The position numbers and the translations under genes are program-made. A stretch of DNA of 64,000 nucleotides from Paenibacillus dendritiformis (GTDB taxonomy: Bacteria; Bacillota; Bacilli; Paenibacillales; Paenibacillaceae): NCBI RefSeq assembly GCF_945605565.1, contig NZ_OX216966.1:248001-312000 (forward strand), written 5' to 3'. Of the stretch, positions 61,992 through 64,000 are shown piece after piece. The notes beneath the pieces were generated by a model. That model was not told the origin of the DNA, made no database searches, and saw only the letters and a program-made list of their open reading frames with translations. Each line of letters begins with the position of its first letter. Positions within the stretch are counted from its first letter, which is position 1.

Positions 61992-63416
61992 TCATCCTTT
62001 CGAAAACCAAGCCTCATAAAGCCTGCCGATTCCGTCTTCAATCTCCTGTTCGCTTACCCCACCGAAGCCGAGCAGCAGGGTGGCGTCTCCGGCGTCCGCC
62101 GCTTCCCCCCAATAGTTCGAAGTCGGATACACCTTCACCCCGGCGCGGGCCGCCGCCTGCAGCAAAGCGGCTTCCGTCATGCCGTTGCCGATGCGAAGAA
62201 GGACGTGAAGACCGGAATCCTGGCCGATGACGCGGACCTGTCCGCCCATCGTTCCCTTCACGGCAGCCAGCAGCGCCCCATGCTTTTTTCGGTAAATTTT
62301 GCGTATTTTCCGCACATGCCGATCCCAATGTCCTTCCTTCATGAACCGTTCCAGCGTCAATTGATGCAGCTTGGATGCCGTCTGTTCATACACGGCAAAG
62401 TCCGTCCGGTACCGCTCCAGCAGCGTCTGCGGCAGCACCATATAACTTATGCGGATGGATGGCAGCAAAGACTTGGAGAAAGTCCCCATATAGACCACCC
62501 TCCCCCCCGAATCCAGACCTTGCAGGGCCGGAATCGGCTTCGCGTGATACCGGAATTCGCCATCATAGTCATCCTCGATGATGAGGCCGTCCCGCTCCTC
62601 CGCCCACTGCAGCAGCCGCAGCCGCTTCGCCACCGGCATGACCATGCCGCATGGAAATTGATGGGACGGCGTAATATAGACCGCTTCGGCCCCGCTCGCC
62701 TTCAGCAGGCCGACGTTCAAGCCGTCCCGCTCCATCGGAACCGAGACGAGGCGCAGCCCGTGGTTACGGAATATCGCCCAGGCGCCGTCATAGCCGGGAT
62801 TCTCTATGGCAACCGTTCGGCGCTCGCTGGCGATCATTTGGCTGATCAGCATCAGCAGCTGCTGAATGCCTGCGCCGATGACGATCTGCTCCGGTTCGCA
62901 ATCGACTCCCCGCGACCGGCGCACATAAGCGGCAATCTGCTTCCGCAGCCCGGGCTCTCCCTGCCGATCCCCGTATTGCAGCGCTTCGACCGGCATTAGC
63001 CGCCAGACGTCGTTCGACAGCTTGCGCCAGAGCGGAAGCGGAAAGCCGGCGACATCAATATTGCCGTGCCGGAAATCAATATCATACTCCATGGCAGCGG
63101 CCGGATCGGCTGGCGGAGGCGCATCCCGATGGCAGCCTGGCGGAGGAGGCAGCTCTGCGTCGCTCTCCAACTCACAGACGAACAAGCCCGCGCGGGGCCG
63201 GCTGTCGGCATAGCCTTCCGCCTGCAGCTGCTGATAGGCGGCCTCTACGGTGTTGCGGCTAAGATGCAGACTGTCCGCGAGCTGCCGGATCGAAGGCAGC
63301 CTCGTGCCGGCAGGAATGGCGCCGCTCAAAATCTGCCGCTTCATATACCGGTAGATCTGCTCGTATTTCGGTTCCCCCGCCTTCTCGTCAATGTATGGGA
63401 TCAGGTCCACCCGCAT
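61992..63416 (-). CDS. MocR-type PLP-dependent transcription regulator
   Basis: A 474-residue fusion of a GntR-type winged helix (about 10-80; YEQIYRYMKRQILSGAIPAGTRLPSIRQLADSL) and an aminotransferase fold (about 120-470) with Asp in IIEDDYDGEF and the PLP Lys in MGTFSKSLLPSIR. MocR proteins sense PLP or amino-compounds and often control a divergent gene; here that is the LysE-type exporter at 63536. The GNAT gene follows in the same unit. ATG 63416 follows AGGGGGG. Confidence 0.92.
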   Translation of the reverse strand: MRVDLIPYIDEKAGEPKYEQIYRYMKRQILSGAIPAGTRLPSIRQLADSLHLSRNTVEAAYQQLQAEGYADSRPRAGLFVCELESDAELPPPPGCHRDAPPPADPAAAMEYDIDFRHGNIDVAGFPLPLWRKLSNDVWRLMPVEALQYGDRQGEPGLRKQIAAYVRRSRGVDCEPEQIVIGAGIQQLLMLISQMIASERRTVAIENPGYDGAWAIFRNHGLRLVSVPMERDGLNVGLLKASGAEAVYITPSHQFPCGMVMPVAKRLRLLQWAEERDGLIIEDDYDGEFRYHAKPIPALQGLDSGGRVVYMGTFSKSLLPSIRISYMVLPQTLLERYRTDFAVYEQTASKLHQLTLERFMKEGHWDRHVRKIRKIYRKKHGALLAAVKGTMGGQVRVIGQDSGLHVLLRIGNGMTEAALLQAAARAGVKVYPTSNYWGEAADAGDATLLLGFGGVSEQEIEDGIGRLYEAWFSKG

Positions 63417-63535
63417 CGCCCCCCTTCTGTCCCCATCAAGAACCATGAATCTGTAACTTATCATCAGGACAGTATTTGCCTATGATTATAGCAGACTTTC
63501 AAAGCTTTGATTACCTGGAGAAAGGAACATCGAGG

Positions 63536-64000
63536 ATGAGCATGTGGTTCAGTTATATGCTGCTTGGCATTTCGCTGTCGGCCCCGGTCGGCCCCGTGAA
63601 TGTTGCGCAGATCAAAGCCGGCCTGAGAGGAGGGTTCTGGAACGCCTGGTTCGTCGGCATCGGCGCGATGTGCGCCGACGTCGTGTTCATGCTGCTGATT
63701 TATTTTGGGGCTGCCGCCTATGTAACGACGCCGCTGGCGAAGCTGATCATCTGGATCCTGGGCTGCGGCGTGCTGCTGAAGCTCGGGTATGACAGCATCC
63801 GCGACGCCCGTACCGTCATCGATAAGGGGGACAGCGGCGGCCCTGCCCGGAAGGAATCGATCGGATCGTCGTTCCTGTCCGGCTTCCTCATCGCGATCGC
63901 CAATCCGATGAATATCGTATTCTGGATCGGCATCTATGGATCGGTCATGACCAAAACGCTGGAATCGTCGGGGAATGGCCAAGCGTTATGGTTAAGCTGC
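63536..64000 (+). CDS. LysE-family exporter, 3' end outside window
   Basis: The first 155 codons of a membrane exporter. LLGISLSAPVGPVNVAQIKAGLRGGFWNAWFVGIGA is the LysE/RhtB N-terminal signature, and ANPMNIVFWIGIYG is the second helix-bend motif. It exports amino acids or related compounds. ATG 63536 follows AAAGGAAC...GAGG. Divergent from the MocR regulator, its likely controller. Confidence 0.9.
   Translation, partial: MSMWFSYMLLGISLSAPVGPVNVAQIKAGLRGGFWNAWFVGIGAMCADVVFMLLIYFGAAAYVTTPLAKLIIWILGCGVLLKLGYDSIRDARTVIDKGDSGGPARKESIGSSFLSGFLIAIANPMNIVFWIGIYGSVMTKTLESSGNGQALWLSC

Overview
The window reads as a chromosomal segment of a Gram-positive, moderately GC-rich, low-nutrient-adapted Firmicute, most likely a Paenibacillus or close relative. 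Reasons: strong GGAGG-type ribosome sites, many Cys-lipobox lipoproteins, T-box, TPP, preQ1 and guanine riboswitches, PurBox, cre and Fnr-type operators with Bacillus-like spacing, a bacterial GlnRS, and many ABC and MFS transporters. No rRNA, tRNA, prophage, insertion sequence or CRISPR array was recognised. The window cuts glnS at the left edge and a LysE-family exporter at the right edge.

Layout. 0-9.3 kb: glnS (partial), a coiled-coil protein, ilvA with an isoleucine-type T-box leader, an MFS exporter, a YuiF-type permease, a TatD-type hydrolase, then about 850 bp of non-coding DNA with three different repeat families. 9.3-14.4 kb: a DHA2 multidrug exporter and a thiamine-precursor ABC importer (thiY-thiX-thiZ) behind a TPP riboswitch with a terminator. 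14.5-21.2 kb: a small Met/His-rich exported protein, an orphan sugar-binding lipoprotein with a late in-frame stop behind a perfect cre site, a queuosine-precursor transporter behind a preQ1-I riboswitch, and a UgpB-A-E type importer.

21.6-37.5 kb is the most interesting part. It holds nearly all the parts of a flavin-based extracellular electron transfer system of the Listeria type, broken into several transcription units: an FMN-binding lipoprotein (PplA-like) and a membrane-bound NDH-2, a two-subunit polyprenyl diphosphate synthase, a UbiA-type prenyltransferase (DmkA-like), an EetA-like NusG-II protein, an EetB-like membrane domain fused to an ECF ATPase, a second ECF ATPase and EcfT, and ApbE (FmnB-like flavin transferase). 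Fnr-type boxes placed at about -41.5 precede the FMN lipoprotein and the U32-protein/aminotransferase operon, and a third precedes the formate/nitrite channel at 41-42 kb. This points to oxygen-controlled respiration and fermentation.

37.6-55.5 kb: a GH20-type hexosaminidase, an array of about eight 84-bp palindromic tandem repeats, a DUF1540 mini-protein, FocA, and an uncharacterised FAD dehydrogenase whose leader carries a PurBox pair, a sigma-A promoter and a guanine riboswitch with terminator. Then come a LytTR regulator carrying a dead ABC-ATPase domain next to an ABC-2 exporter, a fosmidomycin-type MFS exporter, a TPR membrane protein, half of a DMT pump, KtrB, a purine-type NCS2 permease behind another PurBox pair and divergent from a Rieske oxygenase, and CcdC. 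55.8-64 kb: a macrolide-type glycosyltransferase, the HrpB helicase, a short YidC paralogue with an overlapping partner ORF, a GNAT acetyltransferase, a MocR regulator and a LysE exporter.
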